Assembly: GCA_018970255.1 (NCBI GenBank)
Contig: JAGWWS010000013.1
Coordinates: 1 to 64,000 of the forward strand
Direction of reading: 5' to 3'
DNA length: 64,000 bases
DNA from: Verrucomicrobiota bacterium
GTDB lineage: Bacteria; Verrucomicrobiota; Verrucomicrobiia; Chthoniobacterales; Terrimicrobiaceae
Part shown: one piece after another, positions 27,109 to 37,600 of the stretch
Position numbering within the stretch: the first letter of the stretch is position 1
How the letters are laid out: the number at the start of each line of letters is the position of its first letter
The notes under the pieces: generated by a model
Database searches by the model: none
The model's input: the letters and a program-made list of their open reading frames with translations, nothing else
Told to the model about the DNA's origin: nothing
Program-made: the position numbers and the translations under genes

Positions 27109-28395
27109 ATGATCGTCCTTCGCGCCAGCGACAAATCCCGCGGCCGCGCACTCGCCCGGTTGCGGCGCACCGCGGAGCCGGACCCCGCGCTTTCGAAAAC
27201 CGTCGCCTCGATTGTTTCCGAAGTCCGCAAGGGCGGCGACGCGGCGCTCGTGCGGTTGGTGAAAAAATTCGGCGGCCCCTCCCTGAAGCCCACGCAAATC
27301 CCCGTCACGCCGGCCGAGGTGGCGGAAGCCTGCAACAACCTGCCGAAGCCCGTTTGGAAAGCCATCGAGGCGTCGCGCGCGAATGTCCGGGCGTTTGCCA
27401 AACGCAGCCTCCGCAAAAGCTGGTTCATGAAAAACCGCCAGGGTGCGGTGGCGGGCGAGCGCTTCGAGCCCTTCCGCCGCGTGGGTATTTACATTCCCGG
27501 CGGCACGGCGCCCCTGGTTTCCACCGCCATCATGACCTGCACGCTGGCGGAAGCGGCCGGCGTCCCCGAAATCGTCGCCGTGACGCCCGCCGGCCCCGAT
27601 GGCAAGGTCCAGCCGGCACTTCTCGCGGCGCTCTCGCGTTGCGGCGCCACCGAAATCCACCGCGTGGGCGGGGCGCAGGCCATCGCCGCGCTGGCTTTCG
27701 GCACCGGCACCATCCACCCGGTGCAAAAAATCTTCGGCCCCGGCAACGCATATGTCGTCGAGGCGAAGCGCCAGGTTTTCGGCCGCGTCGCCATCGACCT
27801 CCTTCCCGGCCCCAGCGAGGTCCTTGTCATTGCCGACAAAACCGCCAACCCCGATTGGGTTGCCGCCGACCTCCTGGCGCAGGCCGAGCACGGCCACGGC
27901 AGCCAAGCCATCCTTTTGACCGATTCGGAAAAAATCCTGGCCGCGGTGGAAAAAGCCGTTGCCCGCCAGGCGAAACTCTCCGCCCGCCCCGCCCAACTCG
28001 CCAAGGCGCTCAAGGAAACGCTGCTCATCGGCGTGCACGGCATGGACGAGGCCATCGAGACCGCGAACGCCTACGCCGCCGAGCATGTCGCCATCGCCAC
28101 AGAACGCCCGGGCGAAATCGCCGCCAAGCTCCACTCGGCGGGTGCGGTTTTCCTGGGCGGGATGTCGCCCGTCGCCGCCGGGGATTTCCTGGCCGGGCCG
28201 AGCCACGAATTGCCCACGGGCGGCGCCGGGCATTCGTTCGCGGGATTGACGGCCGACCAATTCCAGCGCCGCACGAGCGTGGTCATGTTCGACAAAAAAT
28301 CCCTCGCGGCCTCGCAGCCGTTCCTCGCCACCTTCAGCGGAATCGAGGGCCTCGACGCACACGGGCGCTCGGTTTCCATCCGCCTCGCCAAGTGA
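27109..28395 (+). CDS. hisD: Histidinol dehydrogenase
   Basis: 428 residues, oxidising L-histidinol to histidine in two NAD-dependent steps. Features: FGPGNAYVVEAKRQVFG, LAQAEHGHGSQAILLT, NAYAAEHVAI (catalytic Glu-His pair) and AGPSHELPTGG. Its TGA overlaps the GTG start of folP (GTGA). Confidence 0.95.
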   Translation: MIVLRASDKSRGRALARLRRTAEPDPALSKTVASIVSEVRKGGDAALVRLVKKFGGPSLKPTQIPVTPAEVAEACNNLPKPVWKAIEASRANVRAFAKRSLRKSWFMKNRQGAVAGERFEPFRRVGIYIPGGTAPLVSTAIMTCTLAEAAGVPEIVAVTPAGPDGKVQPALLAALSRCGATEIHRVGGAQAIAALAFGTGTIHPVQKIFGPGNAYVVEAKRQVFGRVAIDLLPGPSEVLVIADKTANPDWVAADLLAQAEHGHGSQAILLTDSEKILAAVEKAVARQAKLSARPAQLAKALKETLLIGVHGMDEAIETANAYAAEHVAIATERPGEIAAKLHSAGAVFLGGMSPVAAGDFLAGPSHELPTGGAGHSFAGLTADQFQRRTSVVMFDKKSLAASQPFLATFSGIEGLDAHGRSVSIRLAK

Positions 28396-29231
28396 CCTGG
28401 CGCATCCGCGGCCGGGACTTCGACCTCTCGCGGCGCGGGATGGTCATGGGAATCATCAACACCACGCCGGATTCGTTTTCCGACGGGGGTTCGTTGCCCG
28501 ATGCCGCTTCGGCCGCGGAACACGGCCTGCGCCTCGCGGCCGAAGGCGCCGACATCCTCGATGTGGGCGGCGAATCCACGCGGCCGGGGGCCGAACCCGT
28601 CACGGCCGAAGAGGAACTCCGCCGCACCATCCCCGCCATCCGCCTGCTCCGGGGAAAAACCAGCGCCCTCATTTCCATCGACACGTCGAAGGCCGTGGTC
28701 GCCCGCGCCGCGTTGGAAGCGGGTGCGGACATCATCAACGATGTCACGGGCCTCCGCGGCGACCCGGCCATGGCGGCGTTGGCGGCCGAAACCGGCGCCG
28801 GCGTGGCGGCCATGCACATGCAGGGCGAGCCCCGCACCATGCAGGCGAACCCGCACTACGCCGACCCCGTGCGCGAAGTCGGGGAATTTTTTCGACAGGT
28901 GCTGGCGCGCTCGGTAGCGTCGGGCATCGACCCGATGAGCATCGCCCTCGACCCAGGAATCGGCTTTGGCAAGGCGCAGGAGCACAACCAGGCGCTCCTC
29001 CGCGGGCTCGGCGCGTTCCTGGAATTCGACCGCCCCATCCTCGTCGGCGCCTCCCGCAAATCGTTCCTGGGCTGGATTGCAGGCACCGCGGAGATGGCGG
29101 ACCGTTTCTGGCCGGGCGTGGCTCTCACGGCCCTCTGCCGCGAAAAGGGGGCCAGGATTTTCCGGGTCCACGACGCGAAACCGCACCGCGAGGCGCTGCG
29201 CATGACGGAAGCCATCCTGGGCGATGCTTGA
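28392..29231 (+). CDS. folP: Dihydropteroate synthase
   Basis: 279 residues from GTG 28392, overlapping the hisD stop. It joins p-aminobenzoate to dihydropterin pyrophosphate in folate synthesis. MGIINTTPDSFSDGG and DVGGESTRPGAEPV are the pyrophosphate and pterin signatures; later DPGIGFGKAQEHN and GASRKSFLG are conserved. A long upstream open frame overlapping hisD is not coding. cdaA starts 8 bases before its end. Confidence 0.94.
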   Translation: MTWRIRGRDFDLSRRGMVMGIINTTPDSFSDGGSLPDAASAAEHGLRLAAEGADILDVGGESTRPGAEPVTAEEELRRTIPAIRLLRGKTSALISIDTSKAVVARAALEAGADIINDVTGLRGDPAMAALAAETGAGVAAMHMQGEPRTMQANPHYADPVREVGEFFRQVLARSVASGIDPMSIALDPGIGFGKAQEHNQALLRGLGAFLEFDRPILVGASRKSFLGWIAGTAEMADRFWPGVALTALCREKGARIFRVHDAKPHREALRMTEAILGDA

Positions 29232-30099
29232 GGAAATCGGGAGCATCCTTGCCGGGCATTGGACCTCGGGGGTCGAGATCGCGATCCTCGCCGTGGCGAT
29301 TTACTACATCTACATCTACCTGCGCGGCACCCACGGCGCCCGCATCCTGATTGGCCTCGCGCTGGTTTTCCTCAGCCTCACGCTCGTTTCGCAACTCCTG
29401 AACCTCGAAGTCATCGGCTGGCTGCTGCGGAGCATGTCGGTGTTCCTCGCCATCGCCCTCGTGGTGATCTTCCAGCCCGAACTCCGCCGCGCCCTCACGG
29501 AACTCGGCAGCCACCGCTTCTTCACCTCGCCCACCGAGGAAAAGGAAACCGTCGAGGAAATCACGGACGCGGTCTTCGAGCTTTCCAGCAAAGGCTTCGG
29601 CGCCCTCATCGCCATCGAGCGCGACCTCACGCTGAAGACCATCGTCGAGACCGGCGTGCCCATCGACGGGAAATTTTCAAAGGAACTCGCGCTCACGATT
29701 TTCAACCCCAAGACCGTGCTCCACGACGGCGGCATGGTTTTCTCCGGCGGGCGCATCGTCGCGGCGGCCTGCATTTTCCCTCTCACCCAGCGCGAGGACC
29801 TCGACCGCAACCTCGGCCTGCGGCACCGCGCCGGCCTCGGTCTCGGCGAGGAATCCGACGCCCTCGCCGTGGTCGTCTCCGAGGAAACCGGGCAGGTTTC
29901 GATTTGCCACGGGGGGAGGATCGAACGCAACTTGAGCGTCGAAAGCTTCCGCACCCGGCTCCGGCAGCTCCTTTTCCATGAACAAAACGAAAGCGATCCT
30001 GCTCAACAACTGGCAGACCAAGCTCGCGAGCCTGATCCTGGCCGCCGCGCTGTGGTATCTCATCAAGCAGAACGTCGGCCGGACGCCCCCGCGGCTTGA
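29224..30099 (+). CDS. cdaA: Diadenylate cyclase CdaA
   Basis: 291 residues. Three N-terminal TM helices (residues ~15-85), then the DisA_N cyclase domain that makes c-di-AMP from two ATP. The catalytic pair is present as HDGG (usual DGA) and RHRAGLG, followed by VVVSEETGQVSI. Overlaps folP by 8 bases. The last ~40 residues (after LRQLLFHEQ) are Asp/Arg/Gln/Pro-rich and overlap the start of a small CdaR-like gene in another frame, so this tail is probably an unconserved read-through extension. The cdaA-cdaR-glmM order is a classic c-di-AMP operon. Confidence 0.92.
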   Translation: MLEEIGSILAGHWTSGVEIAILAVAIYYIYIYLRGTHGARILIGLALVFLSLTLVSQLLNLEVIGWLLRSMSVFLAIALVVIFQPELRRALTELGSHRFFTSPTEEKETVEEITDAVFELSSKGFGALIAIERDLTLKTIVETGVPIDGKFSKELALTIFNPKTVLHDGGMVFSGGRIVAAACIFPLTQREDLDRNLGLRHRAGLGLGEESDALAVVVSEETGQVSICHGGRIERNLSVESFRTRLRQLLFHEQNESDPAQQLADQAREPDPGRRAVVSHQAERRPDAPAA

Positions 30100-30145
30100 C
30101 GCCCCCAAAGCCCCCGCCGCCGAAATCCAGAAGCCCAAAAAATAA
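29978..30145 (+). CDS. Truncated CdaR/YbbR-like membrane anchor
   Basis: A 55-codon frame overlapping the 3' end of cdaA by 122 bp in the +1 frame. MNKTKAILLNNWQTKLASLILAAALWYLIK is the typical N-terminus of CdaR/YbbR, the membrane regulator of CdaA; after the helix there are only ~20 Pro/Lys/Ala-rich residues and no YbbR repeats. It sits in the CdaR position between cdaA and glmM, 7 bp before the glmM start. Either a minimal CdaR or a remnant. The match to the YbbR start and the position support it as real. Confidence 0.65.
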   Translation: MNKTKAILLNNWQTKLASLILAAALWYLIKQNVGRTPPRLDAPKAPAAEIQKPKK

Positions 30146-30152
30146 CCCACCC

Positions 30153-31535
30153 ATGAGTGCGAACGGCAGGAAACTTTTCGGAACCGACGGCGTCCGCGGC
30201 GTTGCCAACATTGAACCCGTGACCGCCGAGACCGCGCTGAAGCTCGGCCGGGCCGCCGCCCACATTTTCGCCGAGTCCCGCGCCCCCTCGCGCACCGGCC
30301 GCCTGAAAATCGTCATCGGCAAGGACACCCGCCTCTCGGGCTACATGCTGGAAAACGCCATGGTCGCGGGCCTCACCTCGCTCGGCTGCGACGCCCTGCT
30401 CATCGGCCCCCTGCCCACGCCCGGCGTGGCCTACATCACGCGCGCCCTCCGCGCCGACGCCGGCATCGTCCTCTCCGCATCCCACAATCCCTACGAAGAC
30501 AACGGCATCAAATTTTTCCGGCACGACGGCTACAAGCTCGACGACGAAATCGAAGCCCGCATCGAGCACCTCGTCTTCAGCGGCGGGATCGAGGACATCC
30601 GCCCCACCGCCACCAAAATCGGCAAGGCCTACCGCATCGACGACGCCCTCGGCCGCTATGTCGAATACGCCAAGCAATCCTTCCCCCGCGGCCTCAGCCT
30701 CGAATCCCTCCGCATCGCCCTCGATTGCGCCAACGGCGCGGCCTACAAGTCCAGCCCCTGCATCCTGCGTGAACTCGGCGCCGATGTGATTGTCTCCCAC
30801 AACCACCCGAACGGCACGAATATCAACGGCAACTGCGGCAGCACCCACCCCGCGCAGATCCAAAAACTCGTGAAGGAAACCAACGCCCAGGTCGGCATCA
30901 CGCACGATGGCGATGCCGACCGCATGCTCCTCTGCGACGAAAACGGCGAGATTGTGGACGGCGACGAGATCATGGCCATCGCCGCCGTGGATTTCCTGCG
31001 GCGCGGCTGCCTGCAGGGCGGCACGCTTGTCGCCACCGTCATGAGCAATTTCGGGCTCGACGAGACCCTCGCCGCCCACGGCGGCCGTGTGCTTCGCACG
31101 AAGGTCGGCGACCGCTATGTCATCGAAGCCATGCTCCGCGACGGGCACAATGTCGGCGGCGAGCAGAGCGGCCACATGATTTTCCGCGATTACGCCACCA
31201 CCGGCGATGGCATCGTCAGCGCCCTGCAAATCCTCCGCATCATGGCCGAAACCGGCAAGCCGCTGGGCGAATTGAAGCGCGTCCTGAAAAAATACCCCCA
31301 AGCGCAGCGCAACCTCCGGGTCAAGGACAAGCCCCCGCTCGACACCCTGCCGCAAGTGCAGGGGCTGCTGAAGGAAGCCGAGTCCGCCGTCAACGGCAAA
31401 GGCCGGGTCCTGCTGCGCTATTCGGGCACCGAGCCAAAAATCCGCCTCCTCATCGAAGGGCGCGAGCAGGATGTGATCGACCTCCACGCCGACCGCATCG
31501 CCGAAGCCCTCCGCTCCCAAATCGGCGAGGCGTAA
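30153..31535 (+). CDS. glmM: Phosphoglucosamine mutase
   Basis: 460 residues from ATG 30153. GlmM converts glucosamine-6-phosphate to glucosamine-1-phosphate for peptidoglycan and LPS. KLFGTDGVRG start, KDTRLSGYM, the phosphoserine loop SASHNPYEDNGIKFF, the metal loop THDGDADRML and the sugar loop GGEQSGHMIF, then RYSGTEPKIRLLIEG for phosphate binding. In other bacteria CdaA is controlled by GlmM contact, consistent with this operon. Confidence 0.96.
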   Translation: MSANGRKLFGTDGVRGVANIEPVTAETALKLGRAAAHIFAESRAPSRTGRLKIVIGKDTRLSGYMLENAMVAGLTSLGCDALLIGPLPTPGVAYITRALRADAGIVLSASHNPYEDNGIKFFRHDGYKLDDEIEARIEHLVFSGGIEDIRPTATKIGKAYRIDDALGRYVEYAKQSFPRGLSLESLRIALDCANGAAYKSSPCILRELGADVIVSHNHPNGTNINGNCGSTHPAQIQKLVKETNAQVGITHDGDADRMLLCDENGEIVDGDEIMAIAAVDFLRRGCLQGGTLVATVMSNFGLDETLAAHGGRVLRTKVGDRYVIEAMLRDGHNVGGEQSGHMIFRDYATTGDGIVSALQILRIMAETGKPLGELKRVLKKYPQAQRNLRVKDKPPLDTLPQVQGLLKEAESAVNGKGRVLLRYSGTEPKIRLLIEGREQDVIDLHADRIAEALRSQIGEA

Positions 31536-31616
31536 TTTCCACCGCCGTGCAGCGCACGGTTCCCGCGCCCCCAGTTCTTTCTTGGTAACCCAAGCGAGTT
31601 ACTTTCCTTTTTGGTC

Positions 31617-31653
31617 GCAATAAAAGAATACCATAAAGGTAACTTTTTATTGC
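31617..31653. promoter_or_regulatory. Inverted repeat upstream of the adhesin gene
   Basis: GCAATAAAA (31617-31625) and its inverted copy TTTTATTGC (31645-31653) are separated by 19 bases that include GGTAAC. The 164-bp gap 31536-31699 is strongly AT-rich and contains several GGTA/TACC pieces. Further down, at 31680-31701, a weak relative of the TTGAC-TTT-GATTA element abuts the start codon. Likely promoter/operator region, unproven. Confidence 0.45.
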
Positions 31654-31699
31654 ATACCATCAATCGGCGGGTATATTTGTTTACCTTTTTGATATTCTT

Positions 31700-34600
31700 A
31701 TGATTCGCGCCTTCCAAATGCGGTGGCTCATGCCGGGGTTTTTCCTGGCGTTTGCGGGCGCTACGGATTTGGCGCTTGGCGGGGATATCCTCCGGGGCGG
31801 GGCGGGGGCGGGTGCTGCGGCTGGCCGGCGGGTGGCGGAGTCCCGGGCGCTTGCCGGCGAGGCGGCGGCCGTGGCGGCGAGGGTGAGGGCGAACGACCGG
31901 CTCGCCCGGACGACAAAGGCGGTGAACGGTATGCGTGCCCTGCAACAAGCCGCCCGCGCGGCCGCAGGGGGTGGAGGAATCCCGAACGGCCTGGTGCCCG
32001 GCGGGCTGGATTTGGACCGCGTGGCCTATGGGGCGGCGAATCCCCAGCAGTCGGGCAACACGGTCACTGTCCGGCAAAACCAGGCGCAGGCCCTGCTCGA
32101 GTGGAAGTCTTTCAATGTGGGCCGCGAGACGACTTTGAATTTTGATCAAAGCGCGGGCGGGGCGGACGCCTCGAAGTGGATCGCCTTCAATCGAGTGACC
32201 GGAGCGTCCACAGCGCCCTCGCAAATCCTCGGCCGCATCAACGCCCAAGGCCAAGTCTATGTCCTGAACCAAAACGGCGTCATCTTCGGGGCCGGCTCAC
32301 AGGTGAACGCCCGCACCTTGGTCGCTTCGACGCTGCCGATCAACGAGAACCTCATCCAGCGCGGATTGCTGAACAACCCGGATGCCCAATTTTTGTTTTC
32401 AGCCTTTGCGCTTGATGCGGGCACAAAGGGACCAACCCCGGCCTTCACCCCGGACCCCGCCACTTTGCCCGATGGAAGTTTCGGGGACATCGTGGTGGAG
32501 CGCGGGGCCTTGATCACCGCGCCGACTTCTGCGGAGAAAGTGGGTGGCCGCGTGGTGCTGGCGGGAGCGAATGTGCGGAACGAGGGGACGATTTCCACGC
32601 CGGATGGACAAACGATCCTCGCCGCTGGCCTTCAAGTTGGCTTTGCGGCCCATCCGACATCCGACCCCACCTTGCGGGGCCTCGATGTTTACATCGGCGA
32701 GACAAGCTATGCGCCGGGCGGTTCGCAACCACCGGCAGGAACGGCAATGAATGCCGGGCTGATCGAGGCTCCGCGCGGATCCATCACAATCGCGGGAAAA
32801 ACGGTCCGCCAACTCGGCGTTCTGGAAAGTTCCACTTCCACAGCATTGAACGGTCGTGTCGATCTGTTGGCGAACCATGGTGCCAGGCCAAACGCGAACC
32901 ACGATTTCACCAAGCCCGACAGCAGTCCGCTTTTCTACAACACAAAAACCGGACTGGTCGAACTTGGGCGGGACAGTCTGATCCGAATTCTTCCGGAGAT
33001 CGGAGGCAAAGACAGGGCGGTGGGTCTCTCATTGGCCCTGCCGTCGATCGTCAACATCCAAGGCCGTTCGGTGCATCTGGCCTCCGGATCCACAATCCAT
33101 GCGCCCGGGGCCTCGATCCCTTCTGGAAACGGGGTGGTTATCCCTCGCGATGGATCTCGCGATGAAAACCGGGGCCGACTCGAAGCAGGCGTTGGAATCC
33201 GGGCCGGTGAGTGGATTTCCACCGGCCTCTCGAGTGTTTGGGCGAATTCCAACGGACAGGTCTATCTCGACTCGGGTGCGGTGATTGATGTTGCAGGTTC
33301 GGTCGATGTGGCGGTTCCAATGTCACACAATCTTCTCACGCTCCAACTTCGCGGTGCCGAGTTGGCAAACTCTCCAACGCAAAGGCAGGGTGCGGTGCGA
33401 GGAACCACGATCACGGTGGACGCCCGCCGCAAGGGGGTCTGGAACGGTTTCGCCTGGGTTGGCACACCGCTCGGAGATGTGTCTGGCTACCTCGGGATCA
33501 TTGAGCGCACGGTGGGCGAACTGACCACAGCGGGCGGAAGCGTTGCCATCAGCGCCGGGGAGTCGGTCGTGATGCAACCGGGTTCACTCATCGATGTCTC
33601 CGGCGGCACCAAGCGACATGCAGAGGGATTGGTTCGCACCACGCGCCTGTGGAGCAATGGACACCTGATCGACATCGCGGATGCCACACCCGATCGAATC
33701 TACGGCTCGATCTACACGGGCGAATCCACGACGACCCACGCGAAGTGGGGTGTCACAAAAACCTACCGGGCCGCATTGGCCCCGCTCGGCGAGTATTTCC
33801 AGAAATCCTATGTGGAAGGTGCGGACGCCGGTTCGATTTCCATCACCGCTCCGTCGATGGCGTTGGACGGAAAACTTGTTGGTCGTGCCGTGCAAGGCCC
33901 GCGACAGGTGAATCAAAAAACCTTTTCACCCGCCAAGAATGGCTCGCTAGCCTTGAGGTTCCAGAAAGCGGATCCGATCGCGCCGCAATTTTCCCTTTCA
34001 CCCACGCCGCCCTCCATCCGCTTCTCGACCGCGTCCAGTCTGCCTGCGGTGGCCGCGTTTGCCTTGGATTCGGAAGGGAATGCCATCCCGCTCGGTGCGG
34101 AGCGGAAATCCAACCTCGTGCTCTCGCCGGAACTCTTGGAGGAGGAGGGATTCGGCACCCTGCTTGTGGACAACAGCGAAGGCGATATCACGATTCCTTC
34201 GGGCACACCATTGGAGGCGCCTTACGGCGGTTCGATCACTCTTCGCGCGGCGAATCTCTCGATAGACAGCAAGGTGTCAGCTCCCGGTGGTTTTCTGGAT
34301 TTCACCGTTTTCAACATCTCGCCGTTTGTTGCCGCCCGAGGGGAGGCGGCCACCATCAAACCGCCCACGCCGCCTCCGAATCCCGGTCGCGGAATTTTCA
34401 ATCTGGGGCCTAATGGCATCCTGAGCACAGCTGGTCTTCTCGTCGACAATCGGCCCGGAATTTCCCCTGACATCGGACTTCCGCCGGTTGTGAACGGGGG
34501 CTCGATCTCTGTCAGCGCCTACACCGTGAGGCTGGCTCCAGGTAGTCTGGTCGATGTTTCCGGCGGGCTCTCGATCCGCGCCGATGGAAAGCGGGTCTAT

Positions 34601-37600
34601 GGAAACGGTGGTTCGATCGCGATTCTGGGGGGCAGAGACCCTTCGCTCCATTGGGTGCTCGGAGGCGAACTATCACTGGGGGCGCAACTCTCGGGCTATT
34701 CCAGGCTAAAGGGCGGGTCGCTTTCATTGATGGCCCCGCTGGTCCGGATCGGGGGCGGTGCGGCGTTGCCTCCGGGTGTCAAGCCCGGCGAGGTATTGCA
34801 TCTTGATCCGGAATTCTTCAGCCGCGGGGGCTTTTCCTCGTTTTCGATCACCGGGCTTGGAAAAGCCGTGAATGCAGCCGCCGGCGATTTCCTCCCGGCC
34901 ATTTCGATTGCGCCAGGAACAATCATCCGACCGGCCGTCCAAAGCCAGGTCTCGAGGCGGATTCGCGGAGTCGAGACATTCCAACCAATGACGCTTCCCG
35001 AAGGAATCCGCCCGCCGGTGGACTTGGCTTTCCTGGCGCCAGTGACACAGGACACTTGGTCAACTCCTTCTGTGAACCTCCTTCGCGGAGACATCGTTGT
35101 CGGTGCCGGAGCCCGAATTGAAACAGACCCTCTTGCCAAGGTGACCCTTCGAGGAGGCACTGTGTCGGTGCTGGGTTCGATCATCGCACCCGGAGGCCGG
35201 ATCAACATCGCAGGCGCTGCAAAATTCCCGATCTTCACGCCCTCAGCGCCCGGCCCTGACGAAAACAATGCGAGGCCGACTGTTTTTCTTGGACCCGGCA
35301 GCCTGATTTCGGCAGCTGGAAAGTTTGTTCCTTCACCGGATATCTACAAATGGAGACTCGGTCGCGAGCGCCAACTCGGAACGGTCGTTCCGGGTGGAAG
35401 CATTGTTGTTGATGGGAACATCGTCGCTGCCGCAGGCGCGGTCTTGGATGTGTCCGGCTCCTCTGGAATCATCGACATCCACCCCTCGCGTCTGACCGCG
35501 AATATTCCAGACATGGCAGGGTTTCGAATCCCCGCCACCAGCGGGCTAACCACCCTCCCATACTGGCTGCAAACCGTCCCTGCGCGCGTGGACAGCGATG
35601 CCGGATCCCTATCGCTCATCGGCAGGGAAATGCTTTTCACGGATGCCACATTGCGGGGATTTGCGGGCGGACCCTCTGCGATGGGTGGAAGTCTCGTCGT
35701 TTCCTCGGGGCGTTACATCGACCCGGTGAACCCTAGTCCGACTTCCCCGCTCGACTTGAATCTTCTGGTTGCCCAGTCAGGTAACTGGGTTCCAGCGGGA
35801 TTCTATCCCGAGGGCGGAACTGCGATCGGCCGACTGGTTCCGGTCGGCGATGGAGACCGCGGGCGCTTCTCGGTGGATCGCTTTTCGGCAGGTGGTTTCG
35901 ATTCTTTGAAGTTGAGTGGAACCGCTGCCGGTGCTGTTGGTTTTATCGGGGATGTTTCGATCATCGCACGCCGGGCGCTTGCGGTCGCCGAAGGCGGCGT
36001 GCTCCGTGCCGATGGGAATGTCTTGTTGCAGGCTCCCTATGTCGCGCTCGGAACACCATTCCAGTCGCCTGTTCAAATCGCCACCAGCGATGCGGACAGG
36101 CTTTCGTTGCCCGGCAGGACATATGTCATGCCAACGGCAGGAACGGGAATTCTGACAGTCCGTGCATCGCTCATCGACATCGGCAATCTCTCGCTCCAAA
36201 ACATCGGGCTCGCGAATTTCATCGCCGAAAACGGCGACATCCGAGGGAACGGCGCGCTCAACATCGCTGGAACACTGAACCTGCGCGCGGGCCAGATTTA
36301 TCCCACGACTGCCGGAAGGTTCAATATCGTCGCCTACGACCGGGACGGCGCACCCGGCTCGGGAATCATCAATATCTCCGGCTCGGGTGAACGCCCGCCG
36401 CCTTGGTCGGCTGGCGGCATCCTCGGGATTTATGCCTCCACGATCGTGCAGGGAGGAACGCTTCGCGCACCGTTTGGAACCATCAATCTTGGATGGGATG
36501 GAACAGGCGTATCGCCCCGCGACTATCTCTCCGGAGCGGGACTCACGGCGGGCCGCACGCTTCCCGTGGCCCAGCAAATTGTCTTGGCCGATGGAAGCCT
36601 GACTTCGGTTTCGGGTGCGGGATTGACCATTCCCTATGGAATCAACACCACAGGTGAAACATGGATCGATCCCTCGGGCATCGACATCACCGGAAGCGGT
36701 CTGCCTGACAAGGCAGTGAATCTTTCCGCGATCTCGGTAGCAGGAAACGACGGTGCCGTAATCGATGTGGCAAGCGGCGGGGATTTGTTTGCGCACCGGT
36801 GGATTATTGGCAACGGGGGCGGCCATGACATCCTGAGCACCTCCAACACCGCTTGGAATGCCACAGGCTCCTACCAAGCGGGAGATCTCGTTCTCCATCA
36901 GGGGGCGGTCTGGTCGGCCAGGCGGCCCAACAAAGGTGTCACGCCTGCCATCGGCTTCGATTGGGCTCCGCTCACGGAAAGCTACGCGATCGTTCCCGGC
37001 TATGGATTCGATTATTCTCCCTATTCGGCCTTCAATCCGGCCGCACAGGATCCAGGTTATGTGGACTCGAGAATCTCCGTCGGCGACCGCATCCACATTG
37101 GCCCCGGATCGGTTCTGCCAACGGGCGAATACACGATTCTTCCGGCCCGTTATGCTCTGCTTCCCGGAGGAGTCCTGATCACTCCCAAACCCTCGGCGTC
37201 CATGTTCGGTTACAGCCAAACCGACGGATCAAACATTGTGCAGGGCTATCGCTTCAACGGCTTGAATCCTTCGCAGTCCCGGCCAGCCTTGGCCTCGGCT
37301 TTCGAGGTGGCATCCCAAGGCGTCTTCCGGGAACGCGCGCAATACGAAGACTTCTTTGCAAACTCATTCTTCCCGGCCGCGGCCGAACGCCTCGGCCTGG
37401 ATCAGCAGAGGCTTCCCAGGGATTCCGGAAGGGTTGTTCTCTCAGGTTTGAACGCGTTGCGTTTCGATGGACACATCCAAGGTCGCTCCCTCGCGGGTGG
37501 TTTTGGCGCCGAGATCGACATCTCCACCCGGGCCAACATCGTGATTGGCCGCTCCGGCTACTCGGTGGCTCCCGGAACCACCCTGCTGGATTCCGCGAAA

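Noticed and set aside
27354-28391. Long N-terminal extension of folP
   Set aside because: The frame is open but overlaps hisD; only GTG 28392 gives a normal dihydropteroate synthase start.
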